Below, piece after piece: positions 26,337 to 34,285 of a DNA stretch of 64,000 nt. A program made the translations under genes and the position numbers. Position 1 is the first letter of the stretch. Every line of letters begins with the position of its first letter. This stretch comes from Silvibacterium bohemicum (lineage in GTDB: Bacteria; Acidobacteriota; Terriglobia; Terriglobales; Acidobacteriaceae): assembly GCF_001006305.1 (NCBI RefSeq), contig NZ_LBHJ01000001.1, forward strand, positions 310,001-374,000. Reading direction: 5' to 3'. Below the pieces are notes generated by a model. That model ran no database searches. It was not told the origin of the DNA and saw nothing but the letters and a program-made list of their open reading frames with translations.

Positions 26337-27575
26337 CTATCTCCGCGTAGCCAGAGAAGACTCACCGCGGATGACGACAACCGCCGATTCTCCAAGGCGG
26401 AAGACTTCGTTCGGCTGGGCTTCGAGGCGTACACGCACCGGAAAACGCGAAGCGAGATGGACCCAGTTGAGCGTGCGCTGCACATCGGGAAGGCCGGGCG
26501 GCGAAAAACTTCCGATCAGATCGGCATCCGGCGTTACGCCGAAACCCACGCTATCCACGACACCCTGGTAATGAACATTGGGACGGGACAGCACGTAGAC
26601 CTCGGCTGGCATGCCGGGGCGGATATGACGAAGCTGGGTCTCGCGGAAGTTGGCGATAGCCCACCATGTCCGCGTATCGATCAGAGTGAAGATCTGCTGT
26701 CCGGCCGTAGCGTAGGCGCCCTGAGAGATGATCAGGTTGGTCACGCGGGCATCGAAGGGGGCGTCGACTTTGCAGTTGTCGAAGTTGTATTGCGCAGTGT
26801 CGATCACGGCCTGCTTGCCTGAGACCTGACCCTCCAGCGGTTCGAGCGTAGTTACGTTATGAGAGGCCTGCTGCACCTGCTGATGGCTCTGTACGAGTGT
26901 GGCTTGCGATTGCGCGTACTGCGCTTTGGCGGCGTCAAGTCCGGCTTCTGCCAGGGCCAGCTGCGCGCGTGCCTGATGGGTTTCCTGCGAGCGCGTGATT
27001 TCCAGCGTGCGCGCCTGGTCGATCTGGTCCACAGTTACAAATTGTTTGGCCAGCAGCGGCTCGATACGATGGAGATTATTCGTCGCATAGGCCAGGTCCG
27101 CGTTCGCGCGTTCTACCGCGGCTTTGGCGTTCGAGACATCGGCCTTCGCCTGCTCGATGGCTGCGGAGGAGCGATTCAGGCTGGCCTCCGAGCTCAGCGC
27201 GCTGGCCTTGGCCACATCCACGCCGCTTACCTTGCCGGCGATGACGCGACGCTCGTCGTTGATCTCACCGGCCAGCGCCACCTGGTCCGACTTCGCCCGC
27301 GCCAGCGCGTAGGCGTAGGGGCGGCCGTCGATTTCGAAGAGACGTTCTCCCTGTTTCACCAGCTGGTTATCCACGACATTCAGCTTGGTGATGGGTCCGT
27401 TCACCAGCGGGGCGATGCCAATATAGTTGGCGAAGATTTCGGCGTCGTCGGTACGCGGATCGTTCGTGACTTTGTTGAGAACCAGCAGTCCGGTAATCGT
27501 GGCGCACAAGATGATTACGACGCTTACGACGCGGCCCGCGCGGTTGCTGCTTTGCGATGATTCGTCGAGTGTCAT
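26337..27575 (-). CDS. HlyD/EmrA-family membrane fusion protein (MdtN-like)
   Basis: The 412-residue product has one N-terminal membrane helix (VVSVVIILCATITGLLVLNK), the TDDAEIFANYIGIAPLVNGPI start of the barrel-sandwich domain, a lipoyl half (VVDNQLVKQGERLFEIDGRP), a long helical hairpin rich in Ala/Gln (residues about 90-250) and the second lipoyl half (DNCKVDAPFDARVTNLIISQ, GAYATAGQQIFTLID). It bridges the FUSC pump and TolC in the periplasm. Two bases separate it from the FUSC gene. Confidence 0.92.
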   Translation of the reverse strand: MTLDESSQSSNRAGRVVSVVIILCATITGLLVLNKVTNDPRTDDAEIFANYIGIAPLVNGPITKLNVVDNQLVKQGERLFEIDGRPYAYALARAKSDQVALAGEINDERRVIAGKVSGVDVAKASALSSEASLNRSSAAIEQAKADVSNAKAAVERANADLAYATNNLHRIEPLLAKQFVTVDQIDQARTLEITRSQETHQARAQLALAEAGLDAAKAQYAQSQATLVQSHQQVQQASHNVTTLEPLEGQVSGKQAVIDTAQYNFDNCKVDAPFDARVTNLIISQGAYATAGQQIFTLIDTRTWWAIANFRETQLRHIRPGMPAEVYVLSRPNVHYQGVVDSVGFGVTPDADLIGSFSPPGLPDVQRTLNWVHLASRFPVRVRLEAQPNEVFRLGESAVVVIRGESSLATRR

Positions 27576-27583
27576 AAGTTGCC

Positions 27584-27919
27584 CTAACTAAAGAAAATCA
27601 GCCATAACGTGAATGCGAAAAACGCTGCCAGACAGGGGTAAGTCACAATCGTCCACTGAATCAACCTGTCCCGTTTGAAACGCGCCAGCACCCAGTTCGT
27701 GATGCCTGCCAGCACTATTCCCACGATCATGCAGATGAGCCAGGCAGGGAAAAACGAGCCCAGAATATTGAACGATGGCGCCCGCCCACAGCCCGCCAGG
27801 AGGCTGAAACCACCCAATCCGAGGAGCGGTGCCATCGATTTTTGCAAAAGCTGCACGAGCCTCAGTTCTTCTTCCCATCCTCGTTGTTTCATCACAGTCG
27901 TTCCATCCTTGCGCTTCAT
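27584..27919 (-). CDS. ytcA: YtcA-like small lipoprotein of an efflux operon
   Basis: The 111-residue product has a lipobox (FSLLAGC), then RAPSFNILGSFFPAWLICMI with a membrane helix, a basic turn (RFKRDR) and a second helix (PCLAAFFAFTLWLIFFS). The layout matches E. coli YtcA, encoded beside mdtNOP, including the A-P-x-x-x-x-G-x-x-x-P-x-W-x-x-C segment. The ATG at 27919 overlaps the TolC stop by ATGA; ATG at 27892 (MKQRGWEEE) with AAGGA upstream is an alternative. Role in the pump is unknown. Confidence 0.75.
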   Translation of the reverse strand: MKRKDGTTVMKQRGWEEELRLVQLLQKSMAPLLGLGGFSLLAGCGRAPSFNILGSFFPAWLICMIVGIVLAGITNWVLARFKRDRLIQWTIVTYPCLAAFFAFTLWLIFFS

Positions 27920-29403
27920 GGCGCGGGCTTCGGCGGAGGCTGAACCTGAATCAGGTCGCCGGTGCGGAACGCCAGATCCGCAACCTGCAATAGCAGCTGC
28001 GTACGCGCCAGTATCTCTTCCGATCGCGCCTGGGCCAACGTCTTCTGCGCCGACACTACATCGAGCAAATTCCGTACTCCATACCCGTACGACTCGCGTG
28101 CCGCTTCATAGGATTGATCGGAGGCGGTCAGCAGAGCTGTCGCGGCCTGTTGCTGCCGGAGCGCCGTCCTCATATTCGAATAGGCGGTCCATACTTCGTC
28201 GGAGATCTGGTCGCGAAGCGCATCGATGTTCGCCTGCGCAGCTCGCTTCTCTGCCTTGGCCTCGGCAATCTCATGCTCCCGCCGTGTGCCGTCGAAGAGC
28301 GTCCACTTGAGCTGCAGGCCAACGGTCCACACTTCACCCTCTGCATAGCCGCCGGGAAACAGATTGGTTTGTCCGTACGCGCGGGCCTCGCCTCCATCGC
28401 CGCTAAAGCCAAGCGTGGGAAAGTAGGTCGAGCGCGCCTGCCTGATGGTGCCTTCAGCGGAGCGCACCCGAGCCACCTGCTGCATCAGCTCCGGCCGTTG
28501 CGCAAAGGCGCGATCGATTTCCTGGTCTACGGAGTCGACCATCGCGTTCGGCGTGCTCAACTCTCGGATGTCCTGCACCTTGAACTGTATCTCGGGAGGC
28601 AGTCCCATCGCTGTCGCCAGATCTCCACGCGCAATATCTTCCGCTCCGATGGTCGCCTGCAGATCGTAGTCGGCCTGCGCCCGCGCCGCGGTTGCCTCTA
28701 GCAGATCGGGCCTGGTGGCGAGGCCATTGTCCAGCCGGTTCTGTGCGTCCTCTTCCACCGTCTGCGCATTCTTCAGGCTCACCTCTGCCGCCTCGCGCTG
28801 GCCCATCGCATTCAGCAGGCGATAGTAGGCCGACGACACCTTGAAGATAACCTCGCGATGCGTGTTGTTGAACTCGAGGTTCGCGATCAGCAGGTTGGCC
28901 TTGGCCACATCGACCGCTCCGCCCCGGCCGCCAAAGTCGAAGACCAGATATTCGACATGCAGCGTCGGTTCGAAGACGGCAATGGTCTGCCGTTGAAAAT
29001 ACTGGTTGACTAACGTTGCCGTACGCTCCGTTGCCGCCAGCGCGACTGCGGCAATAGTCGGCAGGAACGCGGCCCGTGCGATTCCCACAGCTGCTGCTCT
29101 CGCCCTGGCCTGCTCCCAGGTGACGCGCGTCTCCGGATTATGCCGCTGCGCGAGGTCGATCAACTCAGCCAGCGTGTAAACCTTCGCAGCATCGATGTCG
29201 TATTTCGCCTCGGGACGCGCAGCCAGTTCGCGATCCAGACTCTGCTCCGCCTTCGAGTGCCAGACCTTGTCTGGAGAATCGGGTACGCTCTGCGCGAAAC
29301 AATGCGACGCGGCGGGGACCATCATCAAAGCAATGGACGCAACTTGAAGGATTTGTCTCGTGCCATTGAAAGCCCGCGGCCGCATGCGATGGATTGGAAA
29401 CAT
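27916..29403 (-). CDS. TolC/OprM-family outer-membrane efflux protein
   Basis: Two OEP repeats are visible: LAELIDLAQRHNPETRVTWE at the N-terminal side and ELMQQVARVRSAEGTIRQAR in the second half, with YFPTLGFSGDGG and long amphipathic helices between (HREVIFKVSSAYYRLLNAMG, and YSNMRTALRQQQAATALLTA). ATG 29403 (MFPIHRMRPRAF) leads into a signal peptide ending HCFAQ; the open frame to 29517 adds no support. It is the first gene of the efflux row and would provide the trimeric channel. Confidence 0.88.
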   Translation of the reverse strand: MFPIHRMRPRAFNGTRQILQVASIALMMVPAASHCFAQSVPDSPDKVWHSKAEQSLDRELAARPEAKYDIDAAKVYTLAELIDLAQRHNPETRVTWEQARARAAAVGIARAAFLPTIAAVALAATERTATLVNQYFQRQTIAVFEPTLHVEYLVFDFGGRGGAVDVAKANLLIANLEFNNTHREVIFKVSSAYYRLLNAMGQREAAEVSLKNAQTVEEDAQNRLDNGLATRPDLLEATAARAQADYDLQATIGAEDIARGDLATAMGLPPEIQFKVQDIRELSTPNAMVDSVDQEIDRAFAQRPELMQQVARVRSAEGTIRQARSTYFPTLGFSGDGGEARAYGQTNLFPGGYAEGEVWTVGLQLKWTLFDGTRREHEIAEAKAEKRAAQANIDALRDQISDEVWTAYSNMRTALRQQQAATALLTASDQSYEAARESYGYGVRNLLDVVSAQKTLAQARSEEILARTQLLLQVADLAFRTGDLIQVQPPPKPAP

Positions 29404-29576
29404 CTCCTTCCGGAAATCTTGCCCGGTGAATCGAAGGCAGTGCTGTTGCGAAGCATCAGTGTAAATGGGAATCGATATCCCACCCCGTCTCTTGCACGAT
29501 ACTGCGGTTTTCCTCATGTGGCGAGGAGAAACAAGTCGTGAGATTTGCTTCTCCTATTTGATTCCGCGTTATCTCA

Positions 29577-30683
29577 TTACGGGTGTAGAGGCTGGCCTTT
29601 CATAAACGCGGCAACGTTCCCATTGAGAAATTTTTCGTCCGCCGGGCTTGCCCCCGCTCCCGCAGGATGTCCCCACAACGACGGGATAGGCAGCAGGGTG
29701 CAGTGCGGAATCAGCGGCGCTTCGGTGCGGGCATCGGTCACCGGAAAGTACAGGTCGGTCGCCGATGGCATGTAGAGGACCTGCGCCTTGATCGATCCGA
29801 GTGCCTTCGTCGTATCGCCGTTGAATCCCGGAGTCGTCCCCACGTCGTGCTGCTCCCAGGTACGCATCTGCAGGATAAGGTTGTTGGCATCGGCGTCCGG
29901 AATGAAGTGCGTCTTGTAGTTCTCGATCACCTGCGCCAGCGTGCGCCCGGCCGGCTCTTCCGTCTTCCACAACTCCTGGTGCCACCACTCCTGCGAAAAC
30001 AACCACGCCGTCCACACCAGCGAGAACGACTGGATGCCTTTCACCGGCTCTGTGGTGTAATCGCCGCCCTTGAATGCGTCATCCGTTTCAATCGCGTTGA
30101 TCTCACTCTCCAGCCGCACAATGCCATGTCCATAGGTCTTGGCCGTGCCGGAAGTCGCCACGATCCGGTCCATGTAATCGGGATAAGAGACAGCCCATTG
30201 AAAGGCCTGCTGCGCACCCATGGAGAAGCCGATGACCGCCTGCAGGTGCTTCACGCCCAGCTCCTGGGTAAGAAGCTGATGAACGGCCTCAACATTGTCG
30301 CGAATCGTCGTGACGGGGAAGCGCGGCCCGTGGAACGGCTCGGGCGTATTGCTCGGCGACGAAGAGCGGCCGTTGCCAAATAATTCGGATGTAATCAGGA
30401 ACTGCTTCTCCGGGTCCAGCGCCTTGCCCGGTCCGATGAGCCATCCGTAGCCCTTCATGTTCGCCATGTAATGCGAGGGCAGCAGGATGGCATTGTCCCC
30501 GGCAGCATTCAAATGCCCATATGTCCCGTAGACAATCTTTGCCTCCGGCAGCGTGACGCCGCTCTCGGTATGGAAGTTGTGAATGACATAGGTGTGTTCC
30601 ACCGGCTCAGGCTGCTGCGGAGCGGATTGCGCGAGCAGCGACAGGGAAGAGAGGCTGAGAACAATAGACGCAAGAATTTTCAT
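29577..30683 (-). CDS. Secreted alpha/beta hydrolase of the homoserine O-acetyltransferase (MetX) superfamily
   Basis: The 368-residue product has a signal peptide (MKILASIVLSLSSLSLLAQS) and an alpha/beta fold with nucleophile elbow GFSMGAQQAFQWA, oxyanion part ILLPSHYMANMKGYGW, catalytic Asp in SATDLYFPV and His in SLWGHPAGAG. MetX enzymes are cytoplasmic and make O-acetylhomoserine; a secreted form with shortened lid argues for a different ester or amide substrate. It is 20 bases downstream of the amidase gene on the same strand, so the two may act on the same compound outside the cytoplasm. Confidence 0.82.
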   Translation of the reverse strand: MKILASIVLSLSSLSLLAQSAPQQPEPVEHTYVIHNFHTESGVTLPEAKIVYGTYGHLNAAGDNAILLPSHYMANMKGYGWLIGPGKALDPEKQFLITSELFGNGRSSSPSNTPEPFHGPRFPVTTIRDNVEAVHQLLTQELGVKHLQAVIGFSMGAQQAFQWAVSYPDYMDRIVATSGTAKTYGHGIVRLESEINAIETDDAFKGGDYTTEPVKGIQSFSLVWTAWLFSQEWWHQELWKTEEPAGRTLAQVIENYKTHFIPDADANNLILQMRTWEQHDVGTTPGFNGDTTKALGSIKAQVLYMPSATDLYFPVTDARTEAPLIPHCTLLPIPSLWGHPAGAGASPADEKFLNGNVAAFMKGQPLHP

Positions 30684-30703
30684 GAGGGATCGTCTCCAAA
30701 AAG

Positions 30704-32308
30704 TTACGGCAAAGGTGGAAAGAGCGGCGGATCTCTGCGCTGCTGCGTGGTTTGCTCGAAGTCATAGGCGTAGCGGATCAACTTGGCTTCGCTGAATGCC
30801 GGCCCAAGAATCGTCAGCCCCGCCGGCAGCGCGCCGTGCGTGAAGCCCATAGGCACGGTGATGGCCGGAAAGCCGGTCTGCGGCGAGAGCACCTGGCTGT
30901 TGTCGCCTGCGGGACTCTCCGTGTCGCCCACCTTGCGTGGCGCATTGCTCCAGGTCGGATACACAATGGCGTCGAGGTGATCCTTCGCCATCGCCGCCAT
31001 CAATGCGTTGCGGAAGGCAATCTTCGGCGCATCGTGATAGACGTCAGGGCATGGCGCGCGCCGGTCGTCAGCCTTAGGCGGCGCGACGGCTCCTTTGATC
31101 TCCTCTTCGATGTAGGGCAGATAAAGTCCCGACGCAACGATGGACTTCAGATCGTGATACGGCGCGTTCGGATGCTTCGCGAGGTAAGCGTTTAGGTCGG
31201 CCTCGAAATCACCGCACCACAGATTCTTCGTGAGGTCGTCATAGCCGGGGATCGTGAAGGGATCGACCAGCACCGCGCCCTCCTGCTGCAGTGTCTTCAG
31301 CGCCTGCTCGGTCACTGCTTTCACCTCCGGATCGGTCTCCGGTTTATCAAAGTACTGCCGGAAGACCCCGATGCGCGCGCCGCGCAGTCCATGCCGGTCG
31401 AGAAATTGCGTGTAACCGAGCTTCGGTCGCCTTGTACTATGCCACGTGATTGGATCCGCCGAATCTGGTTTAGCAACCACCGTCAGCAGCGCAGCGGCGT
31501 CGGCCACGGTGCGCGCGATCGGTCCGCCGACATCGTTATTCGCAAACAGCGGAATGATGCCGCTGCGGCTGGTGAGGCCGATGGTCGGGCGAATGCCCAC
31601 GAGATCGTTATGCGACGATGGTCCGCGAATCGAATTGCCTGTGTCGGTTCCAAGTCCCGATTCGCCCAGGCTGGACGCGACGGCGGCGGCGGTGCCTCCG
31701 CTCGAACCCGCCGGCACACGCGTCAGGTCATAAGGATTGCGCGTGATGCCGGCGATGGAGCTGGCGGTCAGATAAGGGCTGAAAGCCCACTCCGCCATGT
31801 TGGTCTTGGCCAGGATGATGGCTCCGGCTGCGCGCAGCCTGGCGACCATGGTGGCGTCGCGCTCGGGGAGGAAGCCCTTCATGGCCAGGGAGCCGCCGGT
31901 GGTCTGCAATCCCATCGTGTCGTAGTTGTCCTTGATGAGCACAGCGATGCCGCCCAGCGGAGGCAGCGTGTGCGTGGCGGCGAAATTGTGATCGCAGTCG
32001 TCGGCATCGGCAAGAGCGTTGGGATTGACCAGCACAATCGAGTTCAGGCGCTGATTGCCGCCTGGGCCGTCCATCGGTTTCTGATCGTAGAAACTGATGC
32101 GAGCCAGGTAGCTCTGTACCACCGCGCGGCAGGTGGTTCGTCCCTCGCGGATGGCCTGTTGCGTCTCGGCGATGGTGGCGCCAACCACATTGAAGCGATT
32201 GTCGGCTGAACGATCACCGGGGCCCTGCGCCTGCGCAAAGGCCGGAACCGTCGGTCTCACGGCAAAAGCCGTAATTAGGAGCAGTGCCGCGGGGAGAAAT
32301 CCTCTCAT
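30704..32308 (-). CDS. Secreted amidase (amidase-signature family)
   Basis: From ATG 32308 the 534-residue product has a signal peptide ([20 protein letters not shown] ... AFAQ) and the amidase-signature domain: catalytic Lys in [15 protein letters not shown], the Gly/Ser-rich [20 protein letters not shown] and nucleophile Ser in [15 protein letters not shown]. The open frame to 32431 has no support as a start. Family members hydrolyse amides to acids and ammonia; the secreted subgroup is common in soil bacteria. It is divergent from blaI, whose operator lies in the shared 181-base region. Confidence 0.9.
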   Translation of the reverse strand: MRGFLPAALLLITAFAVRPTVPAFAQAQGPGDRSADNRFNVVGATIAETQQAIREGRTTCRAVVQSYLARISFYDQKPMDGPGGNQRLNSIVLVNPNALADADDCDHNFAATHTLPPLGGIAVLIKDNYDTMGLQTTGGSLAMKGFLPERDATMVARLRAAGAIILAKTNMAEWAFSPYLTASSIAGITRNPYDLTRVPAGSSGGTAAAVASSLGESGLGTDTGNSIRGPSSHNDLVGIRPTIGLTSRSGIIPLFANNDVGGPIARTVADAAALLTVVAKPDSADPITWHSTRRPKLGYTQFLDRHGLRGARIGVFRQYFDKPETDPEVKAVTEQALKTLQQEGAVLVDPFTIPGYDDLTKNLWCGDFEADLNAYLAKHPNAPYHDLKSIVASGLYLPYIEEEIKGAVAPPKADDRRAPCPDVYHDAPKIAFRNALMAAMAKDHLDAIVYPTWSNAPRKVGDTESPAGDNSQVLSPQTGFPAITVPMGFTHGALPAGLTILGPAFSEAKLIRYAYDFEQTTQQRRDPPLFPPLP

Positions 32309-32421
32309 CGGATGCCTTATCTGCTGGAAAGTGATGGATTTATGGAACGCTACGGGTGTTTTGAATATAGCCGAAGCCTTCCTGGGATAACGAGATTTGC
32401 CCTGTCCACGAAAAAAGAATT

Positions 32422-32461
32422 TTGCGGCCAACCAAAAATTGTGCTAACTAATTGTTTAGTT
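32422..32461 (+). promoter_or_regulatory. blaI promoter with overlapping BlaI-type operator
   Basis: TTGCGG (32422-32427), a 17-base spacer and TAACTA (32445-32450) form a promoter 29-45 bases before blaI. The palindrome AACTAATTGTTTAGTT (32446-32461; arms AACTAA/TTAGTT, spacer TTGT) covers the -10 box and start point, as expected for BlaI autorepression. It may also affect the divergent amidase gene. Confidence 0.7.
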
Positions 32462-32489
32462 GCTCGTCAGAAGGATTGAACGAATTTCA

Positions 32490-32897
32490 ATGCCTCCGAA
32501 GAAATCCATCACGCTGACCGAAGCCGAACTCCGGCTGATGAAGGTTCTGTGGGAACGCGGCGAGTCGGCTGTCTCCGATATTGTCGCTGCCGTCTCCGGC
32601 GAGCGAACCCTGGCCTACACCTCGGTTCTCACCACCGTGCGCATCCTCGAGAGCAAGGGCTATGTCTGTCATCGCCAGGAGGGCCGCGCCTTTCTCTACA
32701 GTCCGTGCATTGATGAGTTCCAGGCCAGCAAGTCCGAGGTTCGCCACGTGCTGCAGCGCTTCTTCGGCAACTCCCGCGAGCGGCTGCTCCTCTCGCTGCT
32801 CGGAGATGACGACGTCTCTCCCGAAGAGCTGAAGCGCCTGAAAGATGCCATCGCCAGCGCACCCGACGACTTTGCCGGCCAGCCGGAGGAGGTCTAG
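32490..32897 (+). CDS. blaI: BlaI/MecI-family transcriptional repressor
   Basis: The 135-residue product (MPPKKSITLTEAELRLMKVL) has the winged-helix Penicillinase_R domain: WERGESAVSDIVAAVSGERT, LAYTSVLTTVRILESKGYVC recognition helix, HRQEGRAFLYSP wing, then the dimerisation helices. In known systems BlaI dimers block an operator until BlaR1 signalling destroys them. ATG 32490 follows AAGGAT. It abuts the M56 gene (stop 32895-32897, next ATG 32900), so the pair is cotranscribed. Confidence 0.93.
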   Translation: MPPKKSITLTEAELRLMKVLWERGESAVSDIVAAVSGERTLAYTSVLTTVRILESKGYVCHRQEGRAFLYSPCIDEFQASKSEVRHVLQRFFGNSRERLLLSLLGDDDVSPEELKRLKDAIASAPDDFAGQPEEV

Positions 32898-32899
32898 TG

Positions 32900-34255
32900 A
32901 TGGAACACGCAACGGGCATCCTCAGCACTTTTTCCGCCGCGCTTGCCGGCTCCCTGGTCACCGCGATCTGGGAAGGCACCGTATTGGCTGCGAGTATCGC
33001 TCTCTGCCTTCACCTCGTGAAGGGAATCCCTGCGGCCGTCCGCTCGGCTCTGTGGACGGCGGTGCTCCTGTTTGTCGTTCTCCTGCACTTCGTCCCGTTC
33101 TTCGGCATTCGCTCAGCTGAGGCGCAGCTCGGGGCTGCAAAGACGTTACATGTCGACCTGCGCTGGAGCATGGCCATCGTCGCGCTCTGGGCTGTTTTCT
33201 CCCTGGTCCGCGCGGCACAGCTGGTTCACAGCGCCATCGGCCTGCATCGGATCGCCAAGAGGGCAATCCCCGTCGCCGCCTCTCCGGAATGCGCTGTGCT
33301 GCTGCGCACGCGCCTTCGTTCCGCAAGGCTCTGCGTTTCGGCGGATGTCGATCGTCCAAGCGTGATCGGCTTCTTCGCTCCGCGCGTTCTGATTCCGCTG
33401 GCTCTCTACGAAAAGCTCCCGGCATCCGAGCTGGAACAGATCGTGATGCACGAGATGGAGCACCTGCGCCGCGGCGACGACTGGACCAACCTCCTGCAGA
33501 AGCTCAGCGTCGTCCTCTTCCCGCTGAATCCTGTCCTGCTGTTTGTCGACCGCCGTCTTTGCGCGGAACGCGAGCTGGCCTGCGACGACCGCGTGCTGCA
33601 TCTCACCCGCGCCCGCAAGGCTTATGCCACCTGCCTGGTCAATCTCGCGGAACATTCGATGTTGCGCCGCAGCGCTTCGCTGGTATTGGGAGCGTGGGAG
33701 CGGCAGTCGGAGCTGGGCCGTCGCGTGCGCCGCATCCTGCGTGGGCCGGAGAGCGTGATGGGACGCAGGCAGATGCGCCTGGTGACCAGCGCACTGCTTT
33801 TAGGGATGATGACCGGCGCGTTCACGCTCGCTCGCGAACCGCAGCTGATCAGCTTCGCTCCGCGACCCGCACTCCCGATGGAAGCAAGCATCATGCCCGC
33901 TGCCCGCTATGTACCGGCGTCGTTCCGGACCACCATGCCTGCGCTGAAGATGGTCGACACCGTCTTCCATCTTCCGGCCGCATCGCCGGATAAGCAGCCG
34001 GTGAAGCCGGCAATCGCGCCGAAGCCGCGCCTGCGTAAGGCTGTGCGTACCATCCCCGCCAATCGCATCACGCTAGCCGATATCTCTGAGCGCCGTGCGC
34101 TGTCGAGCAGAATGCCGCAACGCGCAGCCGTTCTCGTTCTCACCGATTGGACGGGTGTTCCTCTGCCGCCCCGTCTTGGCCTGGTCGTCTCTGACGACAT
34201 CTATTCCTACGCCGCCGTTCCCACTCCAAACGGCTGGCTCATCGTCCAACTCTAA
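32900..34255 (+). CDS. blaR1: BlaR1-like M56 membrane metallopeptidase sensor without penicillin-binding domain
   Basis: AGGAGG seven bases upstream supports ATG 32900; GTG 32897 is possible. The 451-residue product has membrane helices near 8-38, 50-70, 88-115 and 296-311 and the zinc site HEMEH at about 184-188 with Glu in RRLCAERELACDDRVL. After the last helix a tail of about 140 residues would lie in the periplasm; it is rich in Pro/Ala/Lys and ends DWTGVPLPPRLGLVVSDDIY. It has no SxxK/KTG penicillin-binding domain, so the signal is probably not a beta-lactam bound as in BlaR1. The HtrA gene follows 30 bases later. Confidence 0.88.
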   Translation: MEHATGILSTFSAALAGSLVTAIWEGTVLAASIALCLHLVKGIPAAVRSALWTAVLLFVVLLHFVPFFGIRSAEAQLGAAKTLHVDLRWSMAIVALWAVFSLVRAAQLVHSAIGLHRIAKRAIPVAASPECAVLLRTRLRSARLCVSADVDRPSVIGFFAPRVLIPLALYEKLPASELEQIVMHEMEHLRRGDDWTNLLQKLSVVLFPLNPVLLFVDRRLCAERELACDDRVLHLTRARKAYATCLVNLAEHSMLRRSASLVLGAWERQSELGRRVRRILRGPESVMGRRQMRLVTSALLLGMMTGAFTLAREPQLISFAPRPALPMEASIMPAARYVPASFRTTMPALKMVDTVFHLPAASPDKQPVKPAIAPKPRLRKAVRTIPANRITLADISERRALSSRMPQRAAVLVLTDWTGVPLPPRLGLVVSDDIYSYAAVPTPNGWLIVQL

Positions 34256-34285
34256 CCGCAAGAAAACCCATGGGAGGGTTGTTGC

